From Asaia bogorensis (GTDB lineage Bacteria > Pseudomonadota > Alphaproteobacteria > Acetobacterales > Acetobacteraceae), in the NCBI GenBank assembly GCA_945886995.1, contig CAMCZJ010000013.1:1-24563 (forward strand): a DNA stretch of 24,563 bases, read 5' to 3'. Below the pieces are notes generated by a model. That model saw only the letters and a program-made list of their open reading frames with translations, had not been told where the DNA came from and ran no database searches. Shown here in pieces: positions 21,833-24,563 of the stretch (position 1 is the stretch's first letter; each line of letters starts with the position of its first letter). The position numbers and the translations under genes were made by a program.

Positions 21833-22654
21833 TCAATTGAAACGCAAATTCCACCCGAGCCACTCACATACCGCGCGGCCCATCACCCATTCCATGTCTT
21901 TGCCCTTCAGCCAGGGCAATTCCTCGGTAAAGAAGGTCACGCATTGGCGGTAGCTGCACGGCATGCGGGTGATATCTGTGCCCCAGAAAAAGCGCTTCGG
22001 CCCGAATGCGTCAAAAATCCGCTGCAAACCATCATGAATGTTGCGATACGGATAGGATTGCGTTGAGTAATGCGGCGCGCCGGTAGCCTTCACCGCGACA
22101 TTGGGCAGCTTCGCCAGCGCCACCAATTCATCCAGTTTGGCGAAGGCCGCATCATCCTGGCCGGTCCGCACCAGGCCGCAATGATCCAGGATCATTTTGA
22201 GGTTTGGATGCGCCTCAGCAATTTGGCGAAACTCCTTCAGAAACAGCCCACCCATGCAGGAAACCGTCAAACCTTCTTGCTCCGCCGCCGGCCATAACCA
22301 ATCCAGCGTGCCATCGCGCAGCCAAACCTGTTCTTCCGGATGCAGCAAGGCCCAGCGAAGGCCGAGCATGCCGGGCTGCTTCTTCCATCCATGAATCAAA
22401 TGCCGCAATTCCGGCCGTGTCGGTGGAAACTGCCCCATCACCGCAAAGCGCCCTGGGTATTTGCGCGCGGCTTCCACCGCCAGGGCATTGGAATCCGGAT
22501 CCCAGCTTGCCGGCGGATGGATTACCGCCGCATGCACACCGGCCTCATCCATTTCGCGCAAGGCTTCCTCTGCCGTGAAGGAAGATACCTTGCGATGCAA
22601 GCCGGAAGGCGTGCCCTTGGACCAGATATGGATCTGTGCATCCACAATCTTCAT
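21833..22654 (-). CDS. Amidohydrolase-family TIM-barrel hydrolase (Amidohydro_2 type)
   Basis: The 273-aa protein begins MKIVDAQIHIW, the first metal-site strand of the amidohydrolase-2 family, with D5 and H9 but Gln in place of the usual first His. Further candidate active-site residues are H46 (AVIHPPASW), H158 (ILDHCGL) and D227 (FWGTDITR). The family includes dicarboxylate lactonases, decarboxylases and other hydrolases of ring-cleavage products. The particular reaction is not predictable. The start at 22654 is chosen because it opens directly on the conserved strand and avoids overlapping the SDR gene, whose stop lies 13 nt upstream. An ATG at 22693 is possible. No signal peptide is present. 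Confidence 0.82.
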   Translation of the reverse strand: MKIVDAQIHIWSKGTPSGLHRKVSSFTAEEALREMDEAGVHAAVIHPPASWDPDSNALAVEAARKYPGRFAVMGQFPPTRPELRHLIHGWKKQPGMLGLRWALLHPEEQVWLRDGTLDWLWPAAEQEGLTVSCMGGLFLKEFRQIAEAHPNLKMILDHCGLVRTGQDDAAFAKLDELVALAKLPNVAVKATGAPHYSTQSYPYRNIHDGLQRIFDAFGPKRFFWGTDITRMPCSYRQCVTFFTEELPWLKGKDMEWVMGRAVCEWLGWNLRFN

Positions 22655-22667
22655 GCGACGCACCCCG

Positions 22668-23411
22668 TCATTGCGCGATGAATCCGCCATCAATCACAAG
22701 CTCAGTCCCTGTGATGAAGGAAGCCTCATCAGACGCAAGGAACAAGACACCATAGGCAACCTCAATAGCTTCCCCCAAGCGGCGCAGCGGTGTCAGTGGA
22801 ATTTTCGCAGAACGCCCCGGCCCATTCGTGCCACCCAGCATCGGCGGCAGATAGCCGGGATGCACAGAATTGACGCGCACCCCCTGCGGCCCCCAGCGCA
22901 CGGCAGCGTTCTTCGTGAGTAATCGCACCGCGCCTTTGGAAGCGGAATAGCCCGGATGCCCTTCCGCACTGCTCACAAACCCCATGATGGAGGAGATATT
23001 GACGATCGAGCCCTTGCCCTGCCCCGCCATCACCTGGCCCACCAAAGTAGTCCCCAAAAACACGCCCGTCGCATTGATGGACATAAGCTGATTCCAGCCC
23101 TCCAGCGATAGCATATCCCCAACGGAGCTACCGCTAATGCCAGCATTATTCACCAGAATATCAATGCGCCCATAATCAGACAGCGCCCTTTCAATCAGCC
23201 GCTTCCAATCCGCTTCCTGCGCCACATCAATGGCGATAAAGCTCGCGCGCCCCTGGCCTGCGGTGATATCGGCGGCCAGCGCCTCGCCCAGATCAGCGCG
23301 GCGATCAGCGATGATCACAATCGCACCTTCCTTGGCGAAAAGCCGCGCTTCGGCTTCGCCCATGCCGTGCGCGCCGCCGGTGATGATCGCAACCTTATCC
23401 TTCAACCGCAT
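22668..23411 (-). CDS. Short-chain dehydrogenase/reductase
   Basis: The 247-aa classical SDR has the expected length. The cofactor loop TGGAHGMG is at 11-18, and D36 at the end of the second beta strand (IIADRRAD) suggests NAD rather than NADP. NNAG is at 88-91, and the catalytic set is N113, S140 or S141 (NISSIMG), Y155 and K159 (YSASK). The C-terminus SFITGTELVIDGGF is typical of the FabG/cyclopentanol-dehydrogenase group. It probably oxidises a secondary alcohol in the same pathway as the neighbouring amidohydrolase and GMC enzyme. A very good Shine-Dalgarno, GGGGAGGT, lies 4 nt before the ATG. It starts 18 nt after the arsenite exporter stop. Confidence 0.9.
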   Translation of the reverse strand: MRLKDKVAIITGGAHGMGEAEARLFAKEGAIVIIADRRADLGEALAADITAGQGRASFIAIDVAQEADWKRLIERALSDYGRIDILVNNAGISGSSVGDMLSLEGWNQLMSINATGVFLGTTLVGQVMAGQGKGSIVNISSIMGFVSSAEGHPGYSASKGAVRLLTKNAAVRWGPQGVRVNSVHPGYLPPMLGGTNGPGRSAKIPLTPLRRLGEAIEVAYGVLFLASDEASFITGTELVIDGGFIAQ

Positions 23412-23429
23412 TGCTACCTCCCCTATTTC

Positions 23430-24473
23430 TTACGCCCGTTGATACCAGGCCTTGCTCCGCATCACGATTGCCACCACTGAAAGCATGACCGGCACTTCCA
23501 CCAGCACGCCAACCACGGTGGCCAAAGCCGCGCCCGAATCAAAGCCAAAAAGGCTAATCGCCGCCGCCACCGCCAATTCGAAGAAATTGCTCGCGCCAAT
23601 CAGCGCCGATGGCCCAGCCACCGCATGGGCGGAACCGCATTGCCGGTTCAGCCAGTAAGCCAGCCCCGCATTGAAATAGACCTGAATGATGATCGGCACC
23701 GCGAGCAGCGCAATCACCAAAGGCTGAGCAATGATTTGCGGCCCTTGAAAGCCGAATAGTAGCACCAGCGTCAGCAACAGCGCCGAAAGCGAAACCGGCC
23801 CAAGCCGCCGCAGCACTTGTGCCAATGCTGCATCCCCACCACGCGCCAGCAATCGCCGACGCCAAAGCTGCGCCAGGATTACCGGCAGCAGAATGTAAAG
23901 CAGCACGGAAAGAAACAGCGTATCCCAGGGCACAATAATGGCCGAAAGCCCAAGCAAAAACCCAACCAGCGGCGCAAAGGCGATGATCATGATGGCGTCA
24001 TTCAACGCTACCTGGCTCAGCGTGAAATTCGGCTCCCCATCCGAAAGATTGGACCAGACGAAGACCATCGCCGTGCAGGGTGCCGCGGCCAGCAAAATCA
24101 AGCCCGCGATATAGCTTTCAATCTGTGCCTCCGGCAGCCAGGGCCGGAACAGCCAGCCGATGAACAACCAGCCCAGCAGCGCCATGCTGAAAGGCTTCAC
24201 GAGCCAATTCACGCCAACTGTTACCAGAATCCCGCGCCAATGCTGCCCTACTTCCGCAATGGCGCCGAAATCCACGCGCAGCAGCATCGGGATAATCATC
24301 AGCCAAATCAGCACAGCAACCGGCAGATTGACCTTGGCGAGGTTAGCCTCACCCAAAAGGCGAAACGGCCCCGGAATCACGGCGCCAAGGCCGATGCCCA
24401 CGATGATGCACAAGGCAACCCAAAGGCTCAGATAGCGTTCAAAAAAGCCAAGCCCGGCTTTTGCCTTATCCAT
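23430..24473 (-). CDS. ACR3-family arsenite efflux transporter
   Basis: This is a 347-aa integral membrane protein with about ten hydrophobic segments, the normal size for ACR3. The two diagnostic residues are present: a Cys in TM4 (C133 in LLAAAPCTAMVFVWS) and a Glu in TM9 (E299 in GASNFFELAVAAAIS). Both are needed for arsenite extrusion in studied ACR3 proteins. LNDAIMIIAFAPLVGFLLG and the N-terminal FFERYLSLWVALCIIVGIGLG also fit the family. It exports As(OH)3 driven by the proton gradient. The start at 24473 gives the normal ACR3 N-terminus and follows the stop of the upstream gene by 11 nt. That gene would be expected to be another ars gene. No ars operator was recognised inside the window. 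Confidence 0.9.
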   Translation of the reverse strand: MDKAKAGLGFFERYLSLWVALCIIVGIGLGAVIPGPFRLLGEANLAKVNLPVAVLIWLMIIPMLLRVDFGAIAEVGQHWRGILVTVGVNWLVKPFSMALLGWLFIGWLFRPWLPEAQIESYIAGLILLAAAPCTAMVFVWSNLSDGEPNFTLSQVALNDAIMIIAFAPLVGFLLGLSAIIVPWDTLFLSVLLYILLPVILAQLWRRRLLARGGDAALAQVLRRLGPVSLSALLLTLVLLFGFQGPQIIAQPLVIALLAVPIIIQVYFNAGLAYWLNRQCGSAHAVAGPSALIGASNFFELAVAAAISLFGFDSGAALATVVGVLVEVPVMLSVVAIVMRSKAWYQRA

Positions 24474-24484
24474 TTCAACCCAAC

Positions 24485-24563
24485 CTAACCCGCGCTCTTC
24501 ACCGGATTGGATGACTGCATCTTCACCCCCGCCCATTCCTCATAAAGCTGCGCGACAGATGTC
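24485..24563 (-). CDS. C-terminal fragment of the gene upstream of the arsenite exporter
   Basis: A minus-strand frame enters from the right edge and ends at TAG (24487-24485). It encodes about 25 residues, TSVAQLYEEWAGVKMQSSNP plus VKSAG. The stop is 11 nt before the ACR3 start, so the genes should share a transcript. An arsenate reductase or an ArsR-type regulator would be usual here. The fragment is too short to tell and carries no motif I recognise. Confidence 0.55.
   Translation of the reverse strand, partial: TSVAQLYEEWAGVKMQSSNPVKSAG

Noticed and set aside
23817..24488. Plus-strand open frame (223 codons) opposite the arsenite exporter
   Set aside because: It is antisense to the transmembrane segments of ACR3. 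Its translation is unusually rich in Gln/Asn/Arg, an antisense artefact of hydrophobic codons.

Overview
This is a GC-rich window with strong G/C third-position bias and densely packed, mostly overlapping genes. It looks like the chromosome of an alphaproteobacterium. The gene types (very-long-chain lipid A acyl cluster, AatA-type aminotransferases, PQQ sugar dehydrogenase with cytochrome c, a DUF3576 lipoprotein, TPR-glycosyltransferase) fit Rhodospirillales/Acetobacteraceae best, but this placement is inference. No tRNA, rRNA, CRISPR array, insertion sequence, integrase or origin was recognised. No gene-free stretch exceeds 300 bases.

Region 1 (1-6187, + strand) has the same gene order as the rhizobial acpXL-fabZXL-fabF2XL-fabF1XL-adh2XL-lpxXL cluster, which makes and attaches the very-long-chain (C28-type) fatty acid of lipid A. 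It holds a dehydratase, a ketosynthase that has lost catalytic residues, an intact ketosynthase, a zinc MDR dehydrogenase and an LpxL-family acyltransferase. Three junctions are ATGA overlaps. A hydratase-like/phosphate acyltransferase fusion follows 27 nt later, and its hydratase half looks degenerate.

Region 2 (6249-8841, + strand) encodes a DUF3576-type lipoprotein and a large protein with about eleven TPR repeats fused to a GT-B-like glycosyltransferase domain. It converges, with a 20-base 3' overlap, on Region 3 (8822-11975, - strand). Region 3 is an isolated three-gene cassette of phage tail-like proteins: a 216-aa protein of unknown family, a 645-aa pectate-lyase-fold tail-spike-like protein and a 124-aa tail-fibre-type protein. 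There are no other phage genes. Strong hairpins lie next to or just upstream of two of its ribosome binding sites.

Region 4 (12244-16700, + strand) has a small cysteine-containing lipoprotein, two tandem AatA-type aminotransferases of equal length, a double-GNAT fusion and a DinB-family protein.

Region 5 (16678-24563, - strand) is one closely spaced run. In transcription order it holds the end of an unidentified gene, an ACR3 arsenite exporter, an SDR dehydrogenase, an amidohydrolase, a GMC flavin oxidoreductase, a periplasmic PQQ-type sugar dehydrogenase overlapping a diheme cytochrome c, a secreted ankyrin protein and a haloacetate-dehalogenase-like hydrolase. The enzymes look like a small oxidative catabolic set. 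The substrate cannot be read from the sequence.
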